In this document: positions 1 through 8,284 of the stretch, one piece after another
Position numbering within the stretch: the first letter of the stretch is position 1
Layout of the letters: each line of letters opens with the position of its first letter
Source of the DNA: Devosia elaeis
GTDB lineage: Bacteria; Pseudomonadota; Alphaproteobacteria; Rhizobiales; Devosiaceae
Direction of reading: 5' to 3'
NCBI RefSeq assembly: GCF_001650025.1
Contig: NZ_LVVY01000091.1
Coordinates: forward strand, 42,309 to 106,308
Length of the DNA: 64,000 nt
Made by a program: the position numbers and the translations under genes
The notes under the pieces: generated by a model
The model's database searches: none
The model's input: only the letters and a program-made list of their open reading frames with translations
What the model was told of the DNA's origin: nothing

Positions 1-1
1 T

Positions 2-241
2 ACGCTTTCGGCGGGCCAGGCCCGGCGGCTTTGCCTAGCCCGGGCGCTGGTCAGCCGGGCGCCGGTGCTGCTGCTCGATGAGCCCAGTGACGCGCTGGAC
101 CGCGCCACGGAACTGGCCTTTTTCGGCGTTCTCGCGGCAGCGGCGGCGGAGCGTACCATCATCATGGTGACCCATGCCGCCCTGCCGGAGGGCGTGGTGG
201 ATCGGGTGCTGACGCTGCGCAACGGGCGGCTTTGCACCTGA
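2..241 (+). CDS. ABC transporter ATP-binding protein, C-terminal fragment (CydC/CydD-like)
   Basis: This is the last 79 residues of a gene that enters from the left edge. It opens with an ABC signature (LSAGQARRL), followed about 20 residues later by a Walker B motif (VLLLDEP), a D-loop (ALD) and a switch histidine in MVTHAA. The form resembles the ATPase half of thiol-exporter subunits CydC/CydD, which are needed for cytochrome bd assembly, but too little is visible to decide. The stop is TGA at 239-241. Nothing downstream is coupled to it. Confidence 0.7.
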   Translation, partial: TLSAGQARRLCLARALVSRAPVLLLDEPSDALDRATELAFFGVLAAAAAERTIIMVTHAALPEGVVDRVLTLRNGRLCT

Positions 242-520
242 AGAGCAACGCCGCAGATGCATGGCTGTTGACCGGATGGTCAAAAATCAAAAATACGCCA
301 TAATCGTGCCGTTCGGCAAGAATTTCATTTAAATATCAATGGCATGAAAGCTCTCAAGGGTGGGCGGGTCCGGCGCGTTCATCGGCAGGACTGGCAAGGT
401 TTCATGAACCTTATGCCTCTTTCGAATGCATGTAGTGCATAACGGATGTGCAGTTTGGCTACCTACTAATCACGACCCCAATGATCTAGATAAGGGTCAT
501 CAAAACGAAGGGGAACCAAA
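242..520 (+). promoter_or_regulatory. Intergenic region upstream of a DUF1127 gene, with an ATGCA-N5-TGCAT palindrome
   Basis: No coding sequence was seen in these 279 bases. A perfect palindrome ATGCA-TGTAG-TGCAT lies at 426-440, about 80 bases upstream of the DUF1127 start; its 15-bp size and spacing would suit a LysR-type half-site pair. A strong ribosome binding site (AAGGGGAA, about 508-515) precedes the gene. The regulator assignment is inference only. Confidence 0.35.
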
Positions 521-667
521 ATGAACATCGCCAAGAAGATTGCCGACTTTGCCCGTTACCAGCGCACCCTGCGCGAGCTGAACAGCCTCGACAGCCGTCA
601 GCTGCACGACCTGGGCATCACCAAGGGCGACATCAAGTCGATCGCTCGCGGCACCTATATCGGCTAA
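521..667 (+). CDS. DUF1127 (YjiS-like) small protein, 48 aa
   Basis: A 48-residue basic protein with the usual DUF1127 layout: an amphipathic N-terminal helix (MNIAKKIADFARYQ) followed by a LDSRQLHDLGI core and a short tail ending TYIG. These small arginine-rich proteins are widespread in Rhizobiales, where some are controlled by LysR regulators of the VtlR type and affect RNA turnover and phosphate or envelope phenotypes. The start is fixed by AAGGGGAA a few bases upstream. It is monocistronic and ends at a terminator hairpin. The molecular role is unknown. Confidence 0.85.
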   Translation: MNIAKKIADFARYQRTLRELNSLDSRQLHDLGITKGDIKSIARGTYIG

Positions 668-695
668 GCCAAACGCATAGCTGAACTGTCCGACG

Positions 696-720
696 AAGGC
701 GTCCTCCAGGGCGCCTTTTG
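696..720 (+). terminator. Rho-independent terminator of the DUF1127 gene
   Basis: A hairpin with arms AAGGCG (696-701) and CGCCTT (712-717) is extended by further pairs inside the loop and followed by TTTTG. It lies 29 bases after the DUF1127 stop. Confidence 0.6.
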
Positions 721-750
721 TCGTTTCTAGGGGCTTCGGAACCAATCCGG

Positions 751-785
751 ATCGTCATCCTCGGGTCAAGCCCGAGGGTGACGAT
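751..785. repeat. Palindromic repeat, CCCTCGGG-TCAAG-CCCGAGGG family
   Basis: A 15-bp inverted repeat (one mismatch) around a TCAAG loop. The same core recurs at about 24679-24706, five times within 52368-52928, and at about 59655-59685, so it is a dispersed family. Here it lies between the DUF1127 terminator and the 3' end of ybaK. Confidence 0.85.
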
Positions 786-819
786 TTGTGGGTGGGGATG
801 CTGCCTCGCCCGAACCGCT

Positions 820-1293
820 CTAACGCACGAGATCCGCGACGACGCAGTCCAGCGCCGTGACGAGGTCGGCCGGCCGGATGCGGATTTGCAGGCCGCGCTG
901 GCCGCCATTGAGAAAAATCTCGTCGTAGAGCATGGCCAGTTCGTCGAGCGCGGTGGGGACCGGCTTGCGCTGGCCCAGGGGGCTGATGCCGCCGACCTTG
1001 TAGCCGGTCAGGCGTTCGGCATCGACGGGCTTCATCATCTGGGCGGATTTGCCACCCAGGGCCGCGGCGAGCTTTTTCATGTTCACCTCCTCGTCGGAAG
1101 GCAGGATGGCGCAGACGGGCTTGCCGTCGAGTTCGGCCATCAAGGTCTTGAACACTTCGCCGGGCGAAGCGCCCATGGCCTCGGCCGCCTGCAATCCCAC
1201 GCGCTCCGCATTGGGATCGTAGTCATAGGTGGCGAGCGTGAAGGCCAGGCCGGCCTTCGCCAGGGCCTGCGTGGCGGGAGTCGTCTTGGACAT
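820..1293 (-). CDS. ybaK: Cys-tRNA(Pro)/aminoacyl-tRNA deacylase, YbaK/EbsC family
   Basis: A protein of 157 residues, the full length for a single YbaK/ProX-type editing domain. Members hydrolyse mischarged aminoacyl-tRNA in trans, classically Cys-tRNA(Pro), in the cytoplasm. Recognisable family elements are TPATQAL at the start, EVFKTLMAELDG near residue 46, the lysine-rich VNMKKLAAALGGKSAQM segment and TGYKVGGISPLGQRKP at about 97-112, followed by the conserved hydrophobic C-terminal strand. It is a single gene on the minus strand with no operon partner. Confidence 0.9.
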   Translation of the reverse strand: MSKTTPATQALAKAGLAFTLATYDYDPNAERVGLQAAEAMGASPGEVFKTLMAELDGKPVCAILPSDEEVNMKKLAAALGGKSAQMMKPVDAERLTGYKVGGISPLGQRKPVPTALDELAMLYDEIFLNGGQRGLQIRIRPADLVTALDCVVADLVR

Positions 1294-1330
1294 GGCCCTG
1301 TTTTAGGCCAATGGCGGCAAACGGCAAGCC

Positions 1331-1531
1331 TCAGCGCTCGAGGTCCTTGCGCTGTATCCAGCGCGGATCGTCGGCGGGATTGTGCGCGGCTTCCATGCCG
1401 ACATCCTGCAAGAGATGCGGCGACAGGCGCAGCGCCTGAAGGGCGCGCCGGCGGCGCTGGCCGACCTGCTCCTCTCCGCCGCCATTGCGGGCCGCGGGCA
1501 GGGGCAGGAGAAAAGCGAGAAAACCAAGCAT
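1331..1531 (-). CDS. Small hypothetical protein, possibly DUF1127-related (66 aa)
   Basis: A 66-residue frame with a hydrophobic N-terminus (MLGFLAFLLPLP) and an arginine-rich middle. The element LRLSPHLLQDVGM resembles the conserved helix of DUF1127 proteins (L-x-x-x-L-x-D-x-G). It is transcribed away from the LysR gene at 1652, with about 120 bp between their starts, an arrangement typical of a LysR regulator and its target. No convincing ribosome binding site was seen. Its reality rests on the DUF1127-like core and the divergent layout. Confidence 0.5.
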   Translation of the reverse strand: MLGFLAFLLPLPAARNGGGEEQVGQRRRRALQALRLSPHLLQDVGMEAAHNPADDPRWIQRKDLER

Positions 1532-1651
1532 TTTGCATTCGCTGGCCTTATGGCCAGCGCTCTCATGCGATTGACAACGCCTGGAATATGCGCCTCACTC
1601 TGGCCGGATACCAACTAAAGCTCGGCAAGTACGCATAAGGAGATTTTATCC

Positions 1652-2548
1652 ATGTCGTTGCCGCCCATGGCCGCCATAAGAGCCTTCGAAGCCGTGGCGC
1701 GCCATTTGAGCTTCACCCGCGCCGCCGACGAATTGGGCATGACGCAGGCGGCGGTGAGCTATCAGATCAAGCTGCTGGAGGAGCGCATTGCCGCCCCGCT
1801 CTTCGTGCGCCGGCCCAGGCAGGTGGAATTGAGCGAAACCGGCCGCAAGCTGGCGCCGCAAATCCGCCAGGCCTTCGAGCTCATGCGTGAGGCCTTTGCC
1901 GATACCAAGGGGGAAGTCGACAGCCTGCTCTCGATCTCCACCGTGCCCACCTTTGCCAGCCAATGGCTGGCCAAGAATCTCGGCCTGTTCCAGATCGCGC
2001 ATCCCGATATTGCCGTGCGGCTCGACAGCACCAGCGACATGGTCGATCTGAGCGGTGACGCCTTCGATATCGGGATCCGCACGCTGGCGGAGCCGCGAGG
2101 GAAGGGGCTGGTATACCACCTGCTGGTCAAGGCGGACTTCACCCCGCTTCTAAGCCCCGCGCTGGCGGAAAGCATTGGCGGGATCAGGGAGCCGGCGGAC
2201 CTTCTCAAGCTGCCGATGCTCGATCCGCAGGATGAATGGTGGGGCATGTGGTTCAGCGCGGCGGGGGTGCCGGGCTTTTCGGGGGAGGGGCGGCCCAAAA
2301 GCGTGATGAACCTGCAGAGCCTGCTCGGCGCGGCCGCCATTGCGGGGCGCGGGGCGACCATGCTGACGCCGGCGCTGTTCCATGACGAGATTGCCGCGGA
2401 CCAGTTGATCCGGCCCTTTCCGCTGCTGGCCAATGCCGGGCGGGGCTATTACCTGGCCTATGCGGAAAGCCGCCGAAACGTGCCTAAGATCAAGAGGTTC
2501 CGCGACTGGATGCTGGAGGCGACGGCTTTCATGCGCGCCGAATCCTGA
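1652..2548 (+). CDS. LysR-family transcriptional regulator (GcvA-like)
   Basis: A protein of 298 residues with the standard LysR layout. The N-terminal winged HTH covers about 1-65 (AIRAFEAVARHLSFTRAADELGMTQAAVSYQIKLLE), and the substrate-binding domain starts near residue 93 with LLSISTVPTFASQWLAKNL. This opening and the SDMVDLSGDAFDIGIR segment are typical of the GcvA/AmpR-like subgroup. The start follows AAGGAGA. In Brucella and Agrobacterium a LysR of this type, VtlR, controls DUF1127 genes and small RNAs. The divergent small gene and the nearby DUF1127 gene make a VtlR-like role possible, but this is inference. Confidence 0.88.
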   Translation: MSLPPMAAIRAFEAVARHLSFTRAADELGMTQAAVSYQIKLLEERIAAPLFVRRPRQVELSETGRKLAPQIRQAFELMREAFADTKGEVDSLLSISTVPTFASQWLAKNLGLFQIAHPDIAVRLDSTSDMVDLSGDAFDIGIRTLAEPRGKGLVYHLLVKADFTPLLSPALAESIGGIREPADLLKLPMLDPQDEWWGMWFSAAGVPGFSGEGRPKSVMNLQSLLGAAAIAGRGATMLTPALFHDEIAADQLIRPFPLLANAGRGYYLAYAESRRNVPKIKRFRDWMLEATAFMRAES

Positions 2549-2551
2549 ACA

Positions 2552-2590
2552 AGGCAAAGGGCCCGGAGACGTGTTCCGGGCCCTTGTTTC
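2552..2590 (+). terminator. Terminator between convergent lysR and rhaI
   Basis: A strong hairpin, CAAAGGGCCCGGA paired with TCCGGGCCCTTG around a short GACGTG loop, followed by a T-rich stretch on the plus strand. It lies in the gap between two convergent genes and may work in both directions. Confidence 0.8.
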
Positions 2591-2615
2591 CGCGGCGGGG
2601 AGGTGCCTTGGAAAG

Positions 2616-3905
2616 CTAGACGATGCCGCTCGACCCGGCCGCGATTTCCGGGCGGATTTCGGCGACCTTGGCGCGGTAGCCGGCGGCACGATAGGCGGCG
2701 AGCGGGTCGATGGCGCCGCCCTGTTCCAGCCGGGCCATGGCCAGAATGGGCTCCACATCGGTGCGGAAGGCCTTGCGCAGTTCGAGCGCTGCGGCCAGCG
2801 CATCATTGGCGTTCTGCGCCGCGACGAGTGAATTCCGATCGACCAGCAGGGCCTGGGCATAGGCTCGCTGCACATCGGCCGCGGAGAGCATCAGCGACTC
2901 GATGGGGTCGGTGACGTTGTGTGACTGGTCGAGCATGTGCGCGGGGTGGAAATCGGCGTCGCGGCTTTCGGCGTCTACCAGCTCGTTGAAGACGAGGAAG
3001 AGACGGAACGGATCGATGGAGCCGGCGTCGAGATCGTCGTCGCCATATTTGCTGTCATTGAAGTGGAAGCCGCCAAGCTTGCCGAACTGAGCGAGGCGGG
3101 CGACGATCATTTCAATGTTCACATTGGGCGCATGGTGGCCGAGATCGACGAGGCAGAAGGCCTTGTCGCCCAGTTCCTTGGCGATCAGGTAATTGGTGCC
3201 CCAATCCTGCACGACGGTCGAATAGAAGGCCGGCTCGTACATCTTGTGCTCGGTATAGAGCCGCCAGTCATCGGGCAGGGCGGCGTGGATCGATTTCATC
3301 GAGTCGAGATAATGCTCGAATTGCGATGTGAAATTGACCTGGCCGGGGAAGTTGGAGCCGTCGCCGATCCAAACGGTGAGGGCCTTGGAGCCGATGGTTT
3401 TGCCGATCTCGATGCATTCCAGATTATGCTCGATCGCCTGGTCGCGGGTGGCCTTGTCATAGGCCGAGAGCGAGCCGAACTTGTAGGACTGGATCTGCCC
3501 CTTGGCGTCCGAGAAGGTATTGGAATTCATGGCGTCGAAGCCGAGATTGAAACGGCTGGCGGCCTGCTTCAGCCGGTTCGGATCGGCCTTGTCCCAGGGA
3601 ATGTGGAGGGAGACGGTACGCGTCGCCCGGGTCAGCTGGGCGATGACGGCGCAATCCTCGATCTTGTCGAAGATGTCGCGCGGCTCGCCCTTGCCCGGGA
3701 AGCGGGCAAAACGGGTGCCGCCGGTGCCGACGCCCCAGGAGGGCACGGCGACGGAGAAATTCGCGACCTTTTCCTTGATGGCGTCGATGGCAATGCCGCG
3801 TCGGTCGAGGCGTTCGCCGAGGCTGTCATAGTCGTTGCGAAGGTCGGTTGAGAGCCTGGCGTTCTCGGCGGCGATGATGGATGGGTCGATGATGTGTTCG
3901 GTCAT
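2616..3905 (-). CDS. rhaI: L-rhamnose isomerase (RhaI type)
   Basis: A protein of 429 residues that converts L-rhamnose to L-rhamnulose, the first catabolic step, in the cytoplasm. It belongs to the xylose-isomerase-like TIM-barrel group found in rhizobia and Pseudomonas rather than the E. coli RhaA group. Likely metal ligands sit in YTEHKMYEP (Glu about 219), LVDLGHHAP (Asp about 254) and GFHFNDSKYGDDDLD (His about 281 and following Asp residues). The open frame extends 54 codons further upstream, but that part is the palindromic repeat at 3922-4066. The ATG at 3905, preceded by GGGAGA, is the real start. It is downstream of rhaD in one transcription unit. Confidence 0.93.
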   Translation of the reverse strand: MTEHIIDPSIIAAENARLSTDLRNDYDSLGERLDRRGIAIDAIKEKVANFSVAVPSWGVGTGGTRFARFPGKGEPRDIFDKIEDCAVIAQLTRATRTVSLHIPWDKADPNRLKQAASRFNLGFDAMNSNTFSDAKGQIQSYKFGSLSAYDKATRDQAIEHNLECIEIGKTIGSKALTVWIGDGSNFPGQVNFTSQFEHYLDSMKSIHAALPDDWRLYTEHKMYEPAFYSTVVQDWGTNYLIAKELGDKAFCLVDLGHHAPNVNIEMIVARLAQFGKLGGFHFNDSKYGDDDLDAGSIDPFRLFLVFNELVDAESRDADFHPAHMLDQSHNVTDPIESLMLSAADVQRAYAQALLVDRNSLVAAQNANDALAAALELRKAFRTDVEPILAMARLEQGGAIDPLAAYRAAGYRAKVAEIRPEIAAGSSGIV

Positions 3906-3921
3906 TGTTTTCTCCCGAAGA

Positions 3922-4066
3922 TACCCCTCACCCGTCTCGGCCTTCGGCCGATCCACCCTCTCCCACAAGGGGCGAGGGGGGGCTCCGCGTTCGGGGAGGC
4001 TAAGTGCCTTCCTTCTCCCCTTGTGGGAGAAGGTGCCCGAAGGGCGGATGAGGGGGCTCTTCCCCA
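3922..4066. repeat. Composite palindromic element between rhaD and rhaI
   Basis: About 145 bp bounded by inverted ends (CCCCTCACCC... and ...GGATGAGGGGG). Inside are two half-elements around CCCACAAGGGG and CCCCTTGTGGG cores that can pair with each other over a long stem. Similar composites lie at 16098-16226 and 16604-16740, and variants at 8308-8359, 10881-10998 and 13176-13293. It occupies almost the whole gap between rhaD and rhaI and could shape mRNA stability or partial termination inside the operon. Confidence 0.8.
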
Positions 4067-4071
4067 ATTAA

Positions 4072-6168
4072 TTACCGCGGAAACGACTGGGCGTTGCCCG
4101 CATCGACGTTGAGGATGTTGCCGGTGGACTTGGCCGAAGCGTCCGACGCGAAGAAATAGATGGCCTCGGCGATGTCTTCGGGGAAGACGCTCCGCTTGAG
4201 CATGGAGCGCTCGCGGTACATTTCCTCGAGGCCATCCTTGTCGGTCTTGTAGGTTGAGGCGCGCTGCTCGAGCCATTCGCCGGCCCAGATCTTGGAGCCG
4301 CGCAGCACCGCGTCGGGATTGACGGTGTTGACGCGGATCTGCTCGGCGGCGCCTTCGAGGGCCAGGCAGCGCGCGAGGTGGATTTCGGCGGCCTTGGCGG
4401 TACAATAGGCGGCGGCATTGGGCGAGGCGGCGAGGCCGTTCTTGGAGGCCACGAAGACGACATTGCCGCCGATCTTCTGCTGGCGGAACAGGCGGAAGGC
4501 CTCGCGGGAAACCAGGAAATAGCCCGTGGACAGGATATCCATGTTCTTGTTCCAGAGCTCCAGCGTCGTTTCCTCGATGGGGGCCGAGGATGCGAGGCCT
4601 GCATTGGAGACCAGGATGTCGAGGCCGCCGAATTCCACCACGGCATGGGCGAAGCCGGAAATGACCTGGTCTTCCCTGGTGACGTTGATATTGACCGGGC
4701 GGACGAAATCCTTGCCGAAGGCGGAGCCAAGTTCTTCATTGGCGGCGTCGAGCGCGGCCTGATCGATATCGGCCAGGACGACGCAGGCGCCTTCGCGCAG
4801 CAGGCGGACGGCCGTTGCCTTGCCGATGCCGCCGGCGCCGCCGGTGACGAGGGCGATCTTGCCCGCGAGCGATTTCGGCTTCGGCATGCGCTGGAGCTTG
4901 GCTTCTTCGAGCAGCCAATATTCGATGTCGAAGGCTTCCTGCTCGGGCAGCCCCTGATATTCGGACACGGTCGAAGCGCCGCGCATCACGTTGATGGCGT
5001 TGACATAGAACTCGCCGGAAATGCGGGCGGTAGCCTTGTCCTTGGCGAAGGTGATCATGCCGACGCCGGGGATGAGATAGACCACGGCATTGGGATCGCG
5101 GATGGCGGGCGAATTGTCGTGGCGGCAGCGCTCGTAATAGGCCGCGTAATCGGCGCGGTAATCGGCAATCTGCTGGTCGAGACCGGCAATGACGGCATCG
5201 ACGTCCGGCTTGGCCGGATCGAAGTCGATCACCAGCGGGCGGATCTTGGTGCGCAGGAAATGGTCGGGGCAGGACGTGCCCAGGGCCGCCAGCGGCCGCA
5301 GATCGTTGGAATTGACGAATTCGAGCACGGCGGCGCTGTCATCGAAATGGCCGAGCTTGTGGCTGTCTTCGGAGATGAACCCGCGAATCTTGGGCATCAG
5401 GCGGGCTGCAACGGCGCGGCGTTCCTCGGCGGGCAGGCTATCGACTTTTTTTCCGCCGAAGATCGTCTTGCCCTCGGTCTCCTTCTCGAACCAGTCCATG
5501 GCCTGGTTGATGATGGCGATGGTGGTTTCGTAGCACTCTTTGGGCGTGTCGCCCCAGGTGAAGAGGCCATGGGACTCGAGCACGACGCCCTTGGCCTCGG
5601 GGTTTTCGAGGCAGAATTTTTCCAGCCACAGGCCCAGCTCGAAGCCTGGCTTCTTCCAGGGGAGCCAGCCGATCACATCGCCAAAAATCTGCCGGGTCAG
5701 CTCCTTGGAATTCTTCGAGGCCGCGATGGCGATGATCGCGTCGGGATGCATGTGATCGACATAGGGCCGGTTCACATAGGCATGGAGCGGGGTATCGATG
5801 GAGGAGGCGCGGGGATTGAGATTGAACGTGGCGTGGGGGAGGTAGCCCACCACCTCGTCTTCGAATTCGACGCCGCGATAGAGGCCCTTCAGCGCCCGCA
5901 GCTTGTCCATGTAGAGCGTGGCGAAACCATCGAGCTTGATCGAGGCATTGTCGCCGCCCGAGCCCTTGACCCAGAGAACCTCGACCATTTCGCCCGTCAG
6001 CGGGTCTTGCTGCATGATCTTGGAGGAGGTGTTGCCGCCACCGTAATTGGTGACGCGCTTGTCGCTGCCGAGCAGGTTGGAGCGATAGACGAGGCGCTCC
6101 GGCTCGCTCATAGACGCGGCCTTGGCATCATCCCACAAATTGGCGAGGCGCTTGGGCGCGGTGGACAT
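4072..6168 (-). CDS. rhaD: Bifunctional rhamnulose-1-phosphate aldolase / short-chain dehydrogenase
   Basis: A protein of 698 residues, full length for the fused rhizobial enzyme. Residues about 1-420 form a class II aldolase/adducin domain (NYGGGNTSSK near 42, a PLHAYVNRPYVDHMHPDAI segment with metal-binding histidines), which cleaves L-rhamnulose-1-phosphate to dihydroxyacetone phosphate and lactaldehyde. Residues about 430-698 are an SDR domain (TGGAGGIG cofactor loop, YCTAK catalytic Tyr-x3-Lys), thought to oxidise the lactaldehyde. It is the first gene of the minus-strand rhaD-rhaI unit and is divergent from rhaR. Confidence 0.93.
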   Translation of the reverse strand: MSTAPKRLANLWDDAKAASMSEPERLVYRSNLLGSDKRVTNYGGGNTSSKIMQQDPLTGEMVEVLWVKGSGGDNASIKLDGFATLYMDKLRALKGLYRGVEFEDEVVGYLPHATFNLNPRASSIDTPLHAYVNRPYVDHMHPDAIIAIAASKNSKELTRQIFGDVIGWLPWKKPGFELGLWLEKFCLENPEAKGVVLESHGLFTWGDTPKECYETTIAIINQAMDWFEKETEGKTIFGGKKVDSLPAEERRAVAARLMPKIRGFISEDSHKLGHFDDSAAVLEFVNSNDLRPLAALGTSCPDHFLRTKIRPLVIDFDPAKPDVDAVIAGLDQQIADYRADYAAYYERCRHDNSPAIRDPNAVVYLIPGVGMITFAKDKATARISGEFYVNAINVMRGASTVSEYQGLPEQEAFDIEYWLLEEAKLQRMPKPKSLAGKIALVTGGAGGIGKATAVRLLREGACVVLADIDQAALDAANEELGSAFGKDFVRPVNINVTREDQVISGFAHAVVEFGGLDILVSNAGLASSAPIEETTLELWNKNMDILSTGYFLVSREAFRLFRQQKIGGNVVFVASKNGLAASPNAAAYCTAKAAEIHLARCLALEGAAEQIRVNTVNPDAVLRGSKIWAGEWLEQRASTYKTDKDGLEEMYRERSMLKRSVFPEDIAEAIYFFASDASAKSTGNILNVDAGNAQSFPR

Positions 6169-6328
6169 GGATTTCCTCCTGTAGTTTCGGCGGTCTCAGG
6201 AGCCGTCCCCATCCACGGGCGTCATCCCGGCCGGCGCCGGGTGACTTCGGGTATGGGGACCATTCCTGGCTTTGCCCGCACGCAAGTTCGGTCCGGACAT
6301 GGCCATACCACTCCGATAGTGTCAATCA

Positions 6329-6375
6329 GAAACAGTCATGTTTCGTCATTCATGCTCGAATATGACAGAAACATG
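6329..6375. promoter_or_regulatory. Candidate RhaR operator between rhaD and rhaR
   Basis: The inverted repeat GAAACA-GTCA-TGTTTC lies at 6329-6344, with a further GAAACA half-site in an inverted context at 6368-6375 (CATGTTTC at 6337-6344 pairs with GAAACATG at 6368-6375). The sites lie in the 269-bp divergent region, 63-109 bases upstream of the rhaR start. DeoR-family sugar regulators usually bind such repeated half-sites. The function is inferred from position. Confidence 0.45.
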
Positions 6376-6437
6376 CGGAATGATGATTGACTCTGCATGA
6401 GTTTGATGGGAACGAATGCAATCAGGGAGGATCGGCC

Positions 6438-7244
6438 TTGCACGAAACGGAACGTCATCGCGTCATATTGGCAGCCGCACAAAGTCGCCCCGTGGTGACC
6501 GTGGCGGAGCTTTGCGACGTGACCAGCTCGTCCGAAGCCACTATTCGTCGGGACATTGCGGCGCTGCATGTGCAGGGCAAGCTGCGGCGGGTGCGCGGCG
6601 GCGCCGAGGCGATCAATCCGCCGGAACAGGGCGGATTGATGGGGCGGCCCTTCTCGGTCAACGAAACGATCAATATCGCGCAAAAGCGGGCAATCGCCCG
6701 TGCTGCCGCCGAGATGTGCAATGACGGCGAGCCGATCATCATCAATGGCGGCACCACCACCTATCAGATGGTGCATCACCTTCTGGGCAAACGGCTGAGC
6801 GTCTTCACCAACAGCTTCGCCATCGCCGAATTCCTCATTCACAATTCGCGCAATTCGGTCGTCATTCCCGGCGGTACGATCTATCGCGAGCAGAACGTCA
6901 TCCTCTCGCCCTTCGGCGGCGTGGTGGCGAGCCATTTTTACGCCAAGCGCATGTTCATCGGCTGCCAGGGCATCGGCGCCCATGGCCTGATGGAGGCCGA
7001 CCCCATGGTCGTGCAATCGGAGCTGGCGCTGATCGGACAGGCAGACGAACTCGTCGTCCTCGCCGATTCATCGAAATTTTCGGGACGCTCCAGCCTCATT
7101 CTCTGCGGGCTGGACCGAATTGCCGCTGTCATCACCGATAGCGGTATCCGCGACGAGGACCGCCAGATGCTGGAAAACGCAGGCGTGCGACTCATCGTGG
7201 CGGATGCGGCCGCTCAGGCCGAGCCAGAAACGAAAACGGCCTGA
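6438..7244 (+). CDS. rhaR: DeoR/GlpR-family transcriptional regulator of the rhamnose locus
   Basis: A protein of 268 residues from a TTG start at 6438 (GGGAGG seven bases upstream); the product then opens MHETERHRVIL, as expected for the family. A further in-frame TTG at 6387 has no good ribosome binding site. An N-terminal DeoR HTH (VTVAELCDVTSSSEATIRRDIAALH) precedes a DeoRC sugar-phosphate sensor (NGGTTTYQMVHHL near 100). The protein would repress rhaDI and the transporter until a rhamnose pathway intermediate appears. It is the first gene of rhaRSTPQU. Confidence 0.9.
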   Translation: MHETERHRVILAAAQSRPVVTVAELCDVTSSSEATIRRDIAALHVQGKLRRVRGGAEAINPPEQGGLMGRPFSVNETINIAQKRAIARAAAEMCNDGEPIIINGGTTTYQMVHHLLGKRLSVFTNSFAIAEFLIHNSRNSVVIPGGTIYREQNVILSPFGGVVASHFYAKRMFIGCQGIGAHGLMEADPMVVQSELALIGQADELVVLADSSKFSGRSSLILCGLDRIAAVITDSGIRDEDRQMLENAGVRLIVADAAAQAEPETKTA

Positions 7245-7287
7245 GCATTCAATGACGATAACCAGATCATTCCCGGGAGGAATTCAT

Positions 7288-8274
7288 ATGAAACTCTGGA
7301 CACTGCTTGCTGCAACGGCAACCGCCGCCGTGCTGATGGCCGCGCCGGCCGCCGCCCAGACCCGTATCGCGCTGGTCGTGAAATCGCTCGGCAACGGCTT
7401 TTTCGACGCCGCCGCCAAGGGCGCTGAGGAAGCCGCCGCCGAGCTGGGCGATGTCGAGCTGATCTATACCGGCCCGACCGCGGCCACCGCCGAAGCGCAG
7501 ATCGAAGTCGTCAATTCGCTGATCGCCCAGCAGGTGGATGCCATCGCCATCTCCGCCAACGATCCCGACGCCCTGGTGCCGGCCCTGCAGCGCGCCATGG
7601 ACCGCGGCATCAAGGTCATCTCCTGGGATTCGGGCGTCGCGCCCGAAGGCCGCCAGATCCACCTCAACCCGTCGGACATCGACCTGATCGGCGAAACCAT
7701 CATCAAGCTCGCCGCCGATTACCTGCCCGAAGGGGGTGACGTGGCCATTCTCTCGGCCGCCTCGACCGCGACCAACCAGAATGCCTGGATCGAGGCCGCC
7801 AAGGCCGCGATCCCCGAGAAGTTCCCCAATATCAACCTCGTCGCCACCGTCTATGGCGATGACGATTCGGTGAAATCCACCGAAGAAGCGCGCGGCCTGA
7901 TCGCCGCTTACCCCGACCTCAAGGCCATCATCGCCCCGACCACGGTCGGTGTCGTTGCCGCCGCCCAGGTGGTGACCGACCAGAACCTCATCGGCCAGAT
8001 CAACGTCACCGGCCTGGCCCTGCCGTCCGAGTTCAAGCAGTTCATCGACAATGGCGCTTCGCAGGCCGTGGCGCTGTGGAACCCGATCGATCTCGGCTAT
8101 TCGGCTGTCTACCTCGCCAATGCGCTGGTCGAGGGGCAGGAAGCGGCACCGGGCGCCACCTTCTCCATCGGCAAGGTGGGCGAAGTGACCCTGGACGACA
8201 CCAACTCGGCCGCCATGGCCGCGCCGTTCCAGTTCGATAAGACCAATATCGAGGAATTCTCGAAGATTTATTGA
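7288..8274 (+). CDS. rhaS: Rhamnose ABC transporter substrate-binding protein
   Basis: A protein of 328 residues with a Sec signal peptide (hydrophobic to about residue 22, AAPAAAQT cleavage region) and a periplasmic-binding-protein type 1 fold. Sugar-binding elements include KSLGNGFFDAAAKGAEEAA, AISANDPDALVPALQRAMDRGIKVISWDSG and the APTTVGVVAAAQ hinge region. It delivers L-rhamnose to the RhaTPQ complex. The ATG follows GGGAGG closely. A strong stem-loop just after the stop suggests the usual higher expression of the binding protein relative to the membrane parts. Confidence 0.92.
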   Translation: MKLWTLLAATATAAVLMAAPAAAQTRIALVVKSLGNGFFDAAAKGAEEAAAELGDVELIYTGPTAATAEAQIEVVNSLIAQQVDAIAISANDPDALVPALQRAMDRGIKVISWDSGVAPEGRQIHLNPSDIDLIGETIIKLAADYLPEGGDVAILSAASTATNQNAWIEAAKAAIPEKFPNINLVATVYGDDDSVKSTEEARGLIAAYPDLKAIIAPTTVGVVAAAQVVTDQNLIGQINVTGLALPSEFKQFIDNGASQAVALWNPIDLGYSAVYLANALVEGQEAAPGATFSIGKVGEVTLDDTNSAAMAAPFQFDKTNIEEFSKIY

Positions 8275-8284
8275 TCTTTCCCAT

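Noticed and set aside
3906..4067. N-terminal extension of rhaI
   Set aside because: The extra 54 codons translate the palindromic element. The ATG at 3905 has a good ribosome binding site and matches the family start.
4378..6390. Long plus-strand frame opposite rhaD
   Set aside because: It is the antisense shadow of a well-supported enzyme gene; no domain or ribosome binding site was found.
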